Of a stretch of DNA of 64,000 nucleotides, positions 9,078 through 19,427 are shown piece after piece. Location: contig MABC01000042.1 of NCBI GenBank assembly GCA_002162925.1, forward strand, positions 48,349-112,348, read 5' to 3'. Positions within the stretch are counted from its first letter, which is position 1; every line of letters starts with the position of its first letter. Source of the DNA: Thalassotalea sp. 42_200_T64 (lineage in GTDB: Bacteria; Pseudomonadota; Gammaproteobacteria; Enterobacterales; Alteromonadaceae). The translations under genes were made by a program, and so were the position numbers. The notes under the pieces are model-generated. The model was not told where the DNA came from. It made no database searches and saw nothing but the letters and a program-made list of their open reading frames with translations.

Positions 9078-9828
9078 GTTCCATAATCTTTAATGCACAA
9101 TAGCTAGATAACGCGACTTGCATTCAACATAAAAAAGCCCTCACATGAATCTTATAGGCAATAGGCACAACCGTCAAGTTAGGTAATGTAAAGTATTGTA
9201 AAGCACGTAGCTCCTTAAAATTAATGCAACAGCTCGATGAGCTGCTATCATTTTTGAAAAAACTTAGTTTTCCATATTGCTACCTAAGTGTTAAAATCAC
9301 ACCATAAAATTGAACATTAGAGATAAAACATAAAGCAAAAAGCAAAAAGCAAAAAGCAAAAAGTCTAATAATGATCAACGAGCAAGGAAACCATGTATAA
9401 CAATTGCTTATATTGTTTAGCTTGTTATTAAGTTTTTCTGCTTACCTGTTCATCTCCGAATCGCCGGTAGATGTGTACTATATAACTTAAACATCATTTT
9501 CAACAACACAAATCAATAATCAACAACCCTATTTTTACTTTTCTATGGATGAATTAGCTCAACACAAATAAAGGCTTACTTAACCATACAAGCTCACCTC
9601 ATTGTCAGTTTATTGTAAAGAAAGTGTAAGCAATGTATTGACATCCGCTAAAGTAATGGCCAGCCTGAATCGGGCTTTATTTATAAAACACACAAAAATG
9701 ACAATTTAGCTATGATTTTAGCTGCAAGGCAACACGTAAAGCACTGTTTAATACTAAGACACTGTTTTTGCCTTTTAGCTCAGCTTTTACAGGGTCGTTG
9801 AAAACTACCGAACAATGGAGATGGACAA
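9078..9828. other. Divergent intergenic region with AAAAAGC array
   Basis: This 750-bp gap separates the broken fucosidase (minus) and the broken DNRLRE gene (plus). It contains the AAAAAGC tandem array and several TGTAAAG words (near 9186, 9196 and 9614), which recur near 12273. Nothing else could be supported; no clear promoter was identified. Confidence 0.4.
9332..9364. repeat. 7-bp tandem array, AAAAAGC x4.5
   Basis: AAAGC followed by three perfect AAAAAGC copies and one AAAAAGT. The period is 7 bp as in the other arrays, but the unit is more A-rich. Confidence 0.9.
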
Positions 9829-12110
9829 ATGAAACAAAGATATTACAAATCATTAGTAACCGGGGCTATTTTAGCCAGCTTCACTCAGGTGGCACAAGCA
9901 GATACGCTTGGACCGATTGAACGTACTCAAGACACCTGGGTAAATGGCACAGGTGCCGGTGTTGATAATAATTACGGCGCCGCGAATAATATGCGTATCG
10001 ATAACGGCGTAAAAATGAAGGCCTATGTACAATTTGATGTGACCGGGATCCCCGCAGGTCACGTTATCGAATCGGCAATATTAACATTGACGGCATTTTC
10101 TAAAAATGCTGATCCGATAGTGGAAACATCGATTTACCCTGTCACCGGTACTTGGGATGAAAGTACACTTACCTGGAATACTGACACTTTAGTATGGGGT
10201 GATACTGCACTTGCTGAACTTCCAGCCGGTGTAGTACTCAACGCTAACGATACCCACGACTTCGATGTTACTAGTGGTATAACTGCCGATGGCGCATATA
10301 CCTTTGGTATTCAAATGCTCGATACCACCTATAAAAGTATCAAGTATGGAACTAAGGTTGCGGGAACAATTCCCACATTAACCATAGTAACAAAATCTGC
10401 AGCCCCGACTGATACCACAGCGCCGGTATTTGATGAAAACATTTCAGCCATTGAAATAAACGCTACAGCTACTCTGACTGACATTACCGAGGCTATTAAC
10501 GCTGCTAATATTACCGCACTGATGAAACCGATGGTTCTGTCGCAGCAACGATTAAAAGTGAGAGCAACTTAACTTCAGGTGTTCAAATCGTAACATTGCA
10601 AGCAATCGATACTGCACTTAATGAAGCCACCACAAATGTTACTGTCAACATTACCCCGCTATTAACATTATCAGATGATCAAATAGTTCCGGTTGGTGAG
10701 AGTTCTGATGTCACTGTCGGATTATCTGGTCCGGCAGTAACGTACCCAGTCACTATCGATTATACCCTGGGGGGTGATGCCGTAGCAGATGCATAGGGCC
10801 AATTAACCTTCGATGATACCAATGCACAAACAGTAAATGTTAGCGTGCTGAGCGATGCTTTGGGTGGACAAACTGGGGTATTCACCCTAACCCAAGCCGA
10901 TAATGCGCAATTGCCATTAGTCGACAGCAGTACAATTACCGTAATTGCCGGCAACGCGGCGCCAACAATCACGCTAGCGCTTACGCAAAACGGCGCGCCA
11001 TTAGCTACGATTACTGCTGATAATGCTGACGTTATTCATTATATTGATGCTACCGCTGGTACTGTTACCGTAACGGCGACTATTGATGACATTAACTCCG
11101 ATGATACTCATGCGATTTCTTGGGACGGCAGTAGCGAAGTGTTAGCGGCACAAGGACTTCGCTTTGATTTTTCACCAGAGCAATTAGCTGGTAATTTAAA
11201 TTTAAGCCCAACCGCTACGGAAGAAAATACAGATGATTTGTTTGCAACGCTATTAACTACTCAAATCAAAGTCATTAGTACAGCTCTGCCAGAATTACCT
11301 ACAGATGTTGATTCCGATGGTGATGGCATTTTCGATAGTGCTGAAGGATATAAAGATTCCGATGGCGATGGCATTGTTGATTATCTAGATAATAATCCAG
11401 ACACCACTGAGTTGCCGCCATTAGCAGGCGAGCTTAAGACAGTTTCAGGACTTAGCTTATCTTTAGGTAACGTTAGCACTACTGCCCAAGGCATAAGTGC
11501 TAACTCTGCGATAATCTCGCAAGCAGACCTTGACAGTACAGCAGCCGATGGTGATGAAGACATCTCAGATACTGGATATTTCCCGCTAGCAAGAGCCAGT
11601 TTAATTAACTTTAAAGTCAGTGGTTTAGTGGCTGGTGATGCGGCTGCTGTGGTTTACCCATTAGCTGATAGTGTGGTGATCACCGAAAACATAGAATATC
11701 GTAAGTACACCCCTGCTGCAGGTTGGCAGGAATTTGAAAAGCAAGGTGATAATGCCATTTCGTCAGCGATAAAAGATGAAGCCGGTAATTGTCCAGCACC
11801 AAATTCTGAAAGTTATCTCGACGGTTTAACCGCAGTTGATAATTGTATCCAATTAACGATTGTCGATGGCGGTATGTATGATGCCGATGCCACAGAAAAC
11901 GGTTCAATTGAAGATCCAGGTGTTTTGGCCGAAGCGAATTCAGCGCCGGTATGGACTACTAACCCTGTTCAATTGGGAACTCATAACGTTAATGAAAATA
12001 GCAGTGTTACCATTACTGAAGATTTAGCAGCCCTGGCAAGTGACGCCGATGGTGATGCTTTAACCTTCGCTAAAGTCAGTGGCCCTGTATTGTGCAAAAC
12101 AGCTATACCT
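9829..12110 (+). pseudogene. Secreted DNRLRE / choice-of-anchor protein, broken
   Basis: The product was a large exported protein. A 24-residue signal peptide ending VAQA is followed by a DNRLRE (carbohydrate-binding-like) domain: ERTQDTWVNG, AYVQFDVTGI, SIYPVTGTWDESTLTWN. Then come Ig/cadherin-like segments, calcium-binding repeats (DSDGDGIFDSAEG, DSDGDGIVDYLD) and an anchor-type domain ending at DGGMYDADATENGSIEDPG. Three lesions are visible: a one-base shift near 10517 (the other frame continues TDETDGSVAATIKSESNLTSG), an in-frame TAG at 10794-10796 (DA*GQLTFDD), and loss of the natural C-terminus after AKVSGPV near 12090, where the sequence turns into a non-homologous tail ending at 12182. 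It lies next to the broken fucosidase, so both probably belonged to one polysaccharide-use locus. Confidence 0.85.
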
Positions 12111-12182
12111 CTGTGTTTGCTAATACCCTACAGCTGTTACAAAGTTTGCTTTTATCTGTGTAATCCATTTTATTTTTTCTAA

Positions 12183-12816
12183 GGATTGGATTGCAAAATT
12201 ATTGTTGTTATTTACTTTGTTACTAAAATGCAGATCAATTAGTAACCTTTATAAATAAAAAATAAAACTTTGTAAAGAAAAGTAAATAAAGGTAAAGCGC
12301 CGTAGATTCACACCGCAACACAAAATATACAAAATACACATAAAAACAAATAGTTAAATCAACAGTCAAGATTAAAAACAGTAAGGAACAACTTATATAA
12401 GATTTATAATAAACACCACAAGTGAGTGTTCAAAACCAAATTTCAGGATAAGATGAGCTGCGAACACTGAAGTGCAAAAGGATAATTTATCTTTCAGAGC
12501 AGAATACAAACAGTGATATAAAGCCATAGAAGGTGATCAATTTAAAATAGTGACCTTTATTAATTAAACCCCAAAGAACTCTAGGTTGACTAACCCTATT
12601 TCAACTAAATAAATTTATAAAAGCCTGAAAACAATGGAATTTTATTGAAACTTTCGAGATAAATGAATTAGTTTTGGCTGGTAGCAAAATTGCCACAGTA
12701 ACTCCTGTGGCCGTTTCGTGGTTGGTGATCAAAAGCCACGGCTGCAACAGAAGTTGGCTTAACTATATACATAAATTGAGGACGATAAATTTTAGACAGG
12801 TATTAGAGCAAACGGA
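12183..12816. other. AT-rich non-coding stretch
   Basis: No gene is supported in these 630 bases. TGTAAAG words near 12273 echo those upstream of the DNRLRE gene. Around 12700 the inverted pair GCCACAGT/ACTGTGGC-like (TTGCCACAGTAACTCCTGTGGCCG) forms a hairpin without a T tract. Confidence 0.35.
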
Positions 12817-13320
12817 TTAGCCTAAAAAGACTTCGTGATTGCCGGCAATTTTAAGATCAGGGTGTTTTACCACCACTTTTTTTAATTCCCTCACTTGCCG
12901 AGAGCCCAGTTCAACCAGTAAGACATATTTGCCAGATTCAACTTCTTCTTTGATCAACTCAGGATTCACATTGTTGCGGGTGTTAATGATCAAACTGCTA
13001 TCGGGTTTCATGATCACCACAAAAAATAATACGATGGTAGAAACCGCGCACCAAACCATCAAAAATAACGTAAAAGCCAATAGATAACTCAATATTGCTA
13101 CGCCAACAATGACCAATAACGCAATCAATAAGCCGTATTCGCCACGCAATAGCGAGCTGAAAATTTCATCTTTGACCGGCATAAAGGTATCCAGGTGATG
13201 AGTACCCTTACTTTTTGAAATCAGGTGAATTTGCGGTTTGGTGAAACCGTGGCTTTCAAGCTCAGCCGTGACTAGCTTCAATTCGTCGATGTCATCACAA
13301 ATGTAGAAGTGTCTTTGCAT
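12817..13320 (-). CDS. Small two-helix membrane protein, function unknown
   Basis: The 167-residue protein has a soluble N-terminal part (MQRHFYICDDIDELKLVTAELESHGF), two adjacent membrane segments at about 63-81 and 83-103, and a hydrophilic C-terminus. The N-terminal pattern resembles small Alteromonadales proteins often annotated loosely as 'NAD/FAD-utilizing enzyme'; no cofactor motif supports that name. The N-terminal fold may be of the general-stress-protein-17M type (a short alpha/beta sensor of the inner residue pattern), which is only a guess. The ATG start is preceded by ACGGAATTT; the gene stands alone between two degraded loci and has no clear terminator. Confidence 0.7.
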   Translation of the reverse strand: MQRHFYICDDIDELKLVTAELESHGFTKPQIHLISKSKGTHHLDTFMPVKDEIFSSLLRGEYGLLIALLVIVGVAILSYLLAFTLFLMVWCAVSTIVLFFVVIMKPDSSLIINTRNNVNPELIKEEVESGKYVLLVELGSRQVRELKKVVVKHPDLKIAGNHEVFLG

Positions 13321-13838
13321 AAATTCCGTCTATTTTCTAACCAGTTTCCTAATTTAAAATTATGGTGTATATATTGGAAAGATCAAATATATCGATCAGT
13401 GCTATTGAATCTTCATTCAATGGTTTATTTTTAAAGAGGTCACATTGAACGAGAAAAGATAAGTATATATAGGTACAAACAGAATTTTAACCCTCCTGGC
13501 AATTCTAAGTTATTTCATCCCTGAAAACAGAATTCAAACCATATATGGACCCACTCCGTTTGCAAGATATTTAATCTATTTTGTAAGAGGAAATCATTGC
13601 TCTCATATATCCGGCCTGTTTATGGAGGATTTTTACCTACTGGCCCCGATGGTTGTTTGCGCTCACACTCCTCATCATCTTACGGCTTATTATAGCCATG
13701 GTTTGTACCAGGTTTTGTGCAAGCCAGTCTGACCTATCTTACCATCCGATTAATTTATCTTTTGCAACTGAAGTAAAGGGTTTATCTTTTATCTCATTAC
13801 TGAATTCACTCAAAAATCGTATTCAGTTCAAATTCTTT
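13321..13838. other. Non-coding region with composite repeat and IS110 flank
   Basis: It contains one copy of the composite interspersed repeat (13457-13527) and about 300 bp that probably represent the right flank of the IS110 remnant at 13839-14055. The plus-strand ORF spanning 13653-14036 is the antisense of that remnant and is not called. Confidence 0.45.
13457..13527 (+). repeat. Composite interspersed repeat, copy
   Basis: GATAAGTATATATAGGTAC, CAGAATTTTAACCCTCC, TGGCAATTCTAAGTTATT and the hairpin TTTCA-TCCC-TGAAA follow in order. The order and words match copies at 7122-7187, 14041-14087 and 16196-16296. Confidence 0.75.
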
Positions 13839-14055
13839 TTAGGTTGCTGGACGAAAGCTTTCTCCTTTCGCCATGATTACCCAAGCCATTCTGGCTATTT
13901 TATTGGCGACCGCAACGCATGCTTTGTTATGCCCTCGTCGAGCCTTCAACGCTTGTGCCCATTTACTGAAACTATCATCTTTATTTTCAGTACAACGCAA
14001 AACGGCCCTAGCACCATGAATATACGACGTTCTTAAGTAGGCATTTCCATCCTTG
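13839..14055 (-). pseudogene. IS110-family transposase, C-terminal remnant
   Basis: The minus strand reads KDGNAYLRTSYIHGARAVLR, then KWAQALKARRGHNKACVAVANKIARMAWVIMAKGESF, ending at a TAA complementary to 13839-13841. This is the conserved C-terminal (transposase_20) block of IS110-family enzymes: G-N-x-YLR, HGARAVL, RRGxNKAxVAxANKxAR. The N-terminal catalytic DEDD half is absent. Homology stops at about 14055, where a copy of the composite repeat begins, so the element was cut there. No full-length copy occurs in the window. Confidence 0.88.
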
Positions 14056-14087
14056 GCAATTCTAAGTTAATTATTCCATGAATTAAA
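14041..14087 (+). repeat. Composite interspersed repeat, copy
   Basis: CATTTCCATCCTTGGCAATT, CTAAGTTAATT and the hairpin TAATT-ATTCCATG-AATTA. It abuts the IS110 remnant and overlaps the ppiD terminator region. Confidence 0.7.
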
Positions 14088-14112
14088 AAGGCCGCGTTAG
14101 CGACCTTTTTAA
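14085..14112 (-). terminator. Intrinsic terminator of ppiD
   Basis: On the minus strand AAAAAGGTCGC, TAAC, GCGGCCTTTTT form an 11-bp stem with one G-T pair and a T tract. Confidence 0.85.
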
Positions 14113-14130
14113 GCAAGTAACTGTTTACTA

Positions 14131-16044
14131 CTAAAACTGCGGTGCAGAATTCGTTGGCAAGTTACGAGAGATCTCAGCATTTTCTTTCAAATTGCTAATG
14201 TAGCCTTCAAATGCCGACTGTGATAATGCCATTGTTTGTTGTTGTGCAAGGTTAGCATCCGTTTCTGCGGCAGCACCTTCAGTAACACTTGTTAATTCAA
14301 CAATCGCGTAATCACCATTAGCCATCACGGTATTGGCCGCAGATACTTGCTCGCCAACAGGGTGTGCTAAAGTAAACGCTTGACGAGCAATATTATTGGC
14401 TACGTCACTACCATTACGAACAATGTTTTCAGCCGTAACAAATTCAGCACCAGCGGTAGCTAAATCTGCAGTTGTATCTTCACCGGCGATTAACTTCGCT
14501 AATAATGTATCGCTTGCCGCTTGTGCCGCCAAGCTTGCTTTATCATTGATAAGTTGCGTTTTGATTTGAGCACTTACATCGCTAAGTGGCTTAGTGCTAG
14601 CCTCTTTATGCTCTGCCAGACGAACAACCATAGCGTGCGCATCACCAACAACTTCAACGACATCAGAGTTCATTTTGTCTAATAAAACAACATTCGAAAA
14701 TGCAGCGTCAATAACATTACCAGTATTAAATGGTACCGGGTTGTCGCCGCGAGTTAACCAGTCACTGGTTTTAATTTCGGCATTAATAACCGCTGCCGCA
14801 TCATCTAGAGAATCTGGCGATTCAAATGCAATTTCAGCCATTTGTGTTTGTAAATCATAATAAATTTCTAACGCTTTATCGTTAGATAATTGAGCAAGAA
14901 TTTCGTCTTTTACGTCAATAAACTGTTTAGTTTTAACCGCTTCTAAGTCAGTTAATTTAATAATATGAAAACCAAAGTCTGATTTCACCAGATCACTGAT
15001 ATTGTTATCTAACGTTAAGGCAAAAGTGGCTTTGTCAAACTCGGCATCCATTGCACCTTGTTCGAACCAGTCCAGATCACCACCATTTTCGCCAGAAAAG
15101 CTATCGGCAGAAAACTCTTTCGCCAATGCGGCAAAATCTTCACCAGCTTGCACTTTGGCAAGTAGTTCTTGTGCTTGCTGCTGCGCCGCAGTTTCATCAT
15201 CACCAAATTCGATTAAGATATGCGATGCACGACGACGTTCTGTAGTCGAATAGGCATCCATATTATTGTCGTAATAAGCTTGTACTTCAGCATCTTCTAC
15301 CACCACATCTTTGCTGATGTTAGCAATATCTAAACTGATATATTCAACTTTGACCTGCTCTTGCGCGGAAAAACGGTTTTGATTGGCTTGGTAATACTCG
15401 TTAATTTCGGCGTCATCGACTTCGCTATTAGCAATAAATTGTTTGGCTGAAACAGTCGCGTAACGAATACTACGAGTTTGAGTCGTTAACCTTACTGAAA
15501 GTTCTTGCTGGTATGGCAAGCTAAACTCAGTTGCCATTACACTCTGCATTAATTGACGACGAGCCATATCAGTACGTAAATAATCTCTAAACGTAGAAGG
15601 CTGATAAAAACCGGCCTGATTAATGACCATCAAATAGCGATCGTTATTAAACACACCATCAACCTGAAAATCAGCCATTGCATAAATGGCTTCTTTTATT
15701 TGTTGATCACTAATGCGAATGTTTAACTCGCTGGCATTTTGATCTAATAATTCTTCATTTATCAAATTTTCTAATACATTTGAACGCATTGATTGCATGT
15801 ACATATCATTTGCCGTTAATTGTGCAAACATTTCACCATATTGTTGCTCCATACGGGCACGCTGGTTTTGATACGCAGATTCAAATTCTTGCTGACTAAT
15901 TTTTTCACCATTAACCGTAGCTGCAGAGGTATCAACAGAATTGGTATAACTACCGACGCCGGCAAACACAAATGTAGCAATCACTAGGCCTAAAATAATC
16001 TTAGCGGTAACTCCTGAAGAGCCTTCTCTTATTCTTTCTAACAT
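14131..16044 (-). CDS. ppiD: Periplasmic chaperone / peptidyl-prolyl isomerase D
   Basis: PpiD is an inner-membrane-anchored chaperone at the Sec exit that helps fold outer-membrane proteins. The 637-residue protein has one N-terminal membrane anchor (about 14-34, TAKIILGLVIATFVFAGVG), a SurA-type N-terminal chaperone domain (VNGEKISQQEFESAYQNQR), a single parvulin domain at about 268-364 (RRRASHILIEF ... DLDWFEQGAMDAEFDKATFAL ... DFGFHIIKL) and a long C-terminal region. The length agrees with E. coli PpiD (623). It follows hupB in the conserved tig-clpP-clpX-lon-hupB-ppiD block. Confidence 0.96.
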   Translation of the reverse strand: MLERIREGSSGVTAKIILGLVIATFVFAGVGSYTNSVDTSAATVNGEKISQQEFESAYQNQRARMEQQYGEMFAQLTANDMYMQSMRSNVLENLINEELLDQNASELNIRISDQQIKEAIYAMADFQVDGVFNNDRYLMVINQAGFYQPSTFRDYLRTDMARRQLMQSVMATEFSLPYQQELSVRLTTQTRSIRYATVSAKQFIANSEVDDAEINEYYQANQNRFSAQEQVKVEYISLDIANISKDVVVEDAEVQAYYDNNMDAYSTTERRRASHILIEFGDDETAAQQQAQELLAKVQAGEDFAALAKEFSADSFSGENGGDLDWFEQGAMDAEFDKATFALTLDNNISDLVKSDFGFHIIKLTDLEAVKTKQFIDVKDEILAQLSNDKALEIYYDLQTQMAEIAFESPDSLDDAAAVINAEIKTSDWLTRGDNPVPFNTGNVIDAAFSNVVLLDKMNSDVVEVVGDAHAMVVRLAEHKEASTKPLSDVSAQIKTQLINDKASLAAQAASDTLLAKLIAGEDTTADLATAGAEFVTAENIVRNGSDVANNIARQAFTLAHPVGEQVSAANTVMANGDYAIVELTSVTEGAAAETDANLAQQQTMALSQSAFEGYISNLKENAEISRNLPTNSAPQF

Positions 16045-16195
16045 ATTGTTCTCTTGTCACTTAACATCAGGACATAAATTTTCGATGCTCGATTGTAGCA
16101 AACACTATGGCGAGCTTGAAGTGTTTATCTTTAAAATTATGGTCTTATTGCTGTTAATTTTTTAATTCTGCAAATATTCCTTCTAGAAACAAGCC

Positions 16196-16296
16196 CTCTC
16201 TAAGCACTGTCCCTGCCTGCCGAGGATAAGTATCTCCATATACAAAACAGATTCATTTCCATCCATGGTAAATCTGCATATAGTTCATCCATGAAC
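16196..16296 (+). repeat. Composite interspersed repeat, long copy
   Basis: This copy has all blocks in order: CTCTCTAAGCACTGTCC, TGCCTGCCGAGGATAAGTA, the hairpin GTAT-CTCC-ATATAC, ACAGATTCATTTCCATCCA, TGGTAAATCTGCATATA and the hairpin GTTCA-TCCA-TGAAC. It links the two halves seen separately at other loci. Confidence 0.7.
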
Positions 16297-16325
16297 AAAA
16301 AAAGCTGGCATAAGCCAGCTTTTTC
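16297..16325 (-). terminator. Intrinsic terminator of hupB
   Basis: AAAGCTGGC, ATAA-type loop, GCCAGCTTT, with a T run on the minus strand, located 20 bp after the hupB stop. Confidence 0.88.
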
Positions 16326-16342
16326 ACTCTAAGAGGTAATTC

Positions 16343-16615
16343 TTAGTTAACGGCATCTTTAAGTGCTTTACCGGCTTTGAAAGCTGGAATTTTAGCTGCA
16401 GCGATTTGGATAGTAGCACCAGTTTGTGGGTTGCGGCCAGAACGAGCTGCACGATCACGTACAGAGAAAGTACCGAAACCAACTAGAGCAACTTGCTCAC
16501 CTGATTTTAATTCGTCAGATACAGCATCGATAAAAGAATCTAGCGCACGGCCAGCTGCTGCTTTAGAAATGTCAGCGCCTGCTGCAATTTTTTCAATTAG
16601 TTGTGATTTATTCAC
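16343..16615 (-). CDS. hupB: DNA-binding protein HU-beta
   Basis: HU is a small nucleoid protein that bends and compacts DNA as a dimer. The 90-residue product has the canonical [21 protein letters not shown]-terminus, the [20 protein letters not shown] hinge and the beta-arm motif [14 protein letters not shown] with its intercalating proline, ending [12 protein letters not shown]. The start has GGGGAAC upstream. Its place between lon and ppiD is the conserved position of hupB. An intrinsic terminator follows, and a 296-bp AT-rich gap before it presumably holds its promoter. Confidence 0.98.
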   Translation of the reverse strand: MNKSQLIEKIAAGADISKAAAGRALDSFIDAVSDELKSGEQVALVGFGTFSVRDRAARSGRNPQTGATIQIAAAKIPAFKAGKALKDAVN

Positions 16616-16911
16616 AATGTGTTCCCCTTTAATTGTTATTATTTGGAGCTTTTCAGATATGCTCGATAGTTTTTATATCAGGCATTTCCTTCAACTGCAA
16701 GCTCCATCTTCCAAAAAATAAGATTTAAATCAAATTTCATTTTTAAATTAGCCTATCCCTTGCTATTGCTAAGCTGTAGCGCAGGTTTAGCTTGGCTTCG
16801 GTATTCAGACTAACACAGTTAATTAGTTTGAAAACCCCTAAATAGCAATTTTTTTCATTTTTATTGAAAAAATCTCTTATTTTTTCAGTAAACATCCCGT
16901 AAAGCCACTAA

Positions 16912-19260
16912 TTAACTCGCTACAGACCACTTATCTGGCGATTCTAGCAAGGCAAGTTCAAGTACATCATCAATCCATTTTACCGGATGAATGGCCAGAT
17001 CGGCTTTCACATTATCTGGGATTTCTTTTAAATCGCGCTCATTATCTTTTGGAATAATTACGGTTTTAATACCACCTCGGTGTGCCGCCAGTAGTTTTTC
17101 TTTTAAACCACCAATAGCTAAGACTTCACCACGCAAGGTAATTTCACCAGTCATCGCAACATCCGCCTTAACCGGGTTTCCGGTCAAACTTGAGACCAAG
17201 GCGGTACACATGCCAACACCGGCACTTGGGCCATCTTTTGGTGTGGCCCCTTCAGGTACATGCACATGGATATCACGCTTCTCGTGAAAGTCAGAATTTA
17301 TGCGTAAGCCTTCTGTTCGACTTCGCACAACCGTCATTGCTGCCTGAATCGACTCTTGCATTACCTCACCTAATGAACCGGTATACGATAATTTACCTTT
17401 ACCCGGTACCGATGCGGCTTCGATGGTCAACAGCTCACCACCGACTTCCGTCCAGGCAAGACCCGTAACCTGACCAATGCGGTTTTCATCTTCCGCTTTG
17501 CCATAATCAAAATGTTGAACACCTAAAAACTCTTCCAGATTATCCTGATTAATGATGACTTTTTTCACTTCATCATTCAGCAATATTTTCTTTACCGCTT
17601 TTCGACAAAGTTTAGAAATCTCGCGTTCCAGGCTACGCACCCCTGCTTCGCGGGTGTAATAACGAATGATGCCGATAATAGCACTGTCTTCAATTTGAAT
17701 TTCGTTATCTTTCAACCCATTGCGTTTAATTTGTTTGTTCATTAGATGACGGGTGGCAATATTAAGCTTTTCATCTTCGGTGTAGCCCGACAAGCGAATG
17801 ACTTCCATACGATCGAGTAATGGACCAGGGATATTCATGCTGTTCGATGTTGCCACAAACATCACATCCGATAAGTCATAATCAACTTCCAAATAATGAT
17901 CATTAAAGGCATTGTTTTGCTCCGGATCGAGCACTTCGAGCAACGCCGATGCAGGATCACCACGCAAATCGGAAGCCATTTTATCTATTTCATCCAATAA
18001 GAATAACGGGTTTTTCACTTCCGATTTCGCCATTTTTTGTACTATCTTGCCCGGCATTGAACCGATATAAGTACGACGATGACCACGAATTTCCGCTTCA
18101 TCGCGAACACCACCTAGCGCCATGCGCACGTATTTACGTCCGGTTGCTTTCGCAATTGATTGACCCAGTGAGGTTTTACCAACTCCAGGAGGACCGACTA
18201 AACATAAAATAGGACCTTTTAACTGAGTAACCCGTTGCTGTACGGCCAGATATTCAATGATGCGCTCTTTTACTTTTTCAAGGCCATAGTGATCTTGCTC
18301 AAGCACATCATTCGCCAATTTTAAATTACGCTTTAATTTACTGCGTTTTTTCCAAGGTACCGAAATCATCCAGTCAATATAGCTGCGTACCACAGTCGCT
18401 TCCGCCGACATTGGTGACATCATTTTTAATTTTTGCAGCTCAGCTAAGGTTTTATCTTTTGCTTCTGCCGGCATCTGTGCATCTTCAATTTTTTTGGCAA
18501 GCTGTTCCGCTTCATCTGGCACATCATCCATATCGCCAAGCTCTTTTTGAATGGCTTTCATTTGCTCATTCAAATAGTATTCGCGCTGGCTCTTTTCCAT
18601 TTGCTTTTTAACCCTACCGCGAATTTTCTTTTCTACCTGCAAGATGTCTATTTCGCCTTCCATTAATGCCATTAAATATTCAAGTCGCTCACCCACATTA
18701 ATAATTTCCAAGACATGTTGTTTGTCCTGTAACTTTAACGGCATATGGGCTGCCATGGTATCGGCAAGTTGTTCGGCATTATCGATACCTGAAACCGAAG
18801 TAAGTACCTCAGGCGGGATTTTTTTATTCAGCTTAACGTAGCCTTCAAACTGAGAAACGGCAGAGCGCACCAAGACTTCATGATTGTCAGACTCACTCTG
18901 CTCGGCTTCTAAATAGTCGACGTTGGCAATAAAATATTCTTCGGTTTCAACAAATTCTTTGATGCTCGCACGTTGTATCCCTTCGACCAATACTTTCACG
19001 GTACCGTCCGGCAGCTTCAGCATTTGCAAAATAGTGGCAATAGTACCGACTTCAAATAAATCTGTCGCTTGCGGTTCATCCACACTGGCATCTTTTTGCG
19101 CAACCAAAAATACTTTTTTATCGCTCTCCATCGCTAAATCTAAACAGCGAATGGATTTTTCACGGCCTACAAATAATGGAATGACCATCTGCGGGTAGAC
19201 TACGACATCACGTAAGGCTAGTACTGGGGTTTCAATGGGTCCTGAATGCTCTGTGCTCAT
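16912..19260 (-). CDS. lon: ATP-dependent protease Lon
   Basis: Lon degrades damaged and regulatory proteins in the cytosol as a hexameric AAA+ serine protease. The 782 residues comprise the N-terminal LAN domain (LALRDVVVYPQMVIPLFVGREKS), a coiled-coil linker, an AAA+ module with Walker A GPPGVGKTSLGQSIAKA (about 354-361) and Walker B FLLDEIDK, and the protease domain with the catalytic Ser in PKDGPSAGVGM (near 677) followed by the Lys of the dyad. Length matches E. coli Lon (784). It lies between clpX and hupB; a 268-bp gap with a terminator separates it from clpX, so it has its own promoter. Confidence 0.98.
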   Translation of the reverse strand: MSTEHSGPIETPVLALRDVVVYPQMVIPLFVGREKSIRCLDLAMESDKKVFLVAQKDASVDEPQATDLFEVGTIATILQMLKLPDGTVKVLVEGIQRASIKEFVETEEYFIANVDYLEAEQSESDNHEVLVRSAVSQFEGYVKLNKKIPPEVLTSVSGIDNAEQLADTMAAHMPLKLQDKQHVLEIINVGERLEYLMALMEGEIDILQVEKKIRGRVKKQMEKSQREYYLNEQMKAIQKELGDMDDVPDEAEQLAKKIEDAQMPAEAKDKTLAELQKLKMMSPMSAEATVVRSYIDWMISVPWKKRSKLKRNLKLANDVLEQDHYGLEKVKERIIEYLAVQQRVTQLKGPILCLVGPPGVGKTSLGQSIAKATGRKYVRMALGGVRDEAEIRGHRRTYIGSMPGKIVQKMAKSEVKNPLFLLDEIDKMASDLRGDPASALLEVLDPEQNNAFNDHYLEVDYDLSDVMFVATSNSMNIPGPLLDRMEVIRLSGYTEDEKLNIATRHLMNKQIKRNGLKDNEIQIEDSAIIGIIRYYTREAGVRSLEREISKLCRKAVKKILLNDEVKKVIINQDNLEEFLGVQHFDYGKAEDENRIGQVTGLAWTEVGGELLTIEAASVPGKGKLSYTGSLGEVMQESIQAAMTVVRSRTEGLRINSDFHEKRDIHVHVPEGATPKDGPSAGVGMCTALVSSLTGNPVKADVAMTGEITLRGEVLAIGGLKEKLLAAHRGGIKTVIIPKDNERDLKEIPDNVKADLAIHPVKWIDDVLELALLESPDKWSVAS

Positions 19261-19427
19261 AGGAAATACTCTTGGAAAGGTGATGTGTAAACTAACGGAT
19301 TATCACAATATTATTATTGTTTGTGTGGATTTATCGTTAGCAATTATTAAGCTCTACTTGAGTATATGGGGATTTTGATGAACTATTCAATAGGTTAAAC
19401 TATTTTTCTTACAGATTTAGCTGAACC

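Noticed and set aside
13653..14036. 127-residue plus-strand ORF
   Set aside because: It is antisense to the IS110 transposase remnant, whose conserved C-terminal motifs read on the minus strand.
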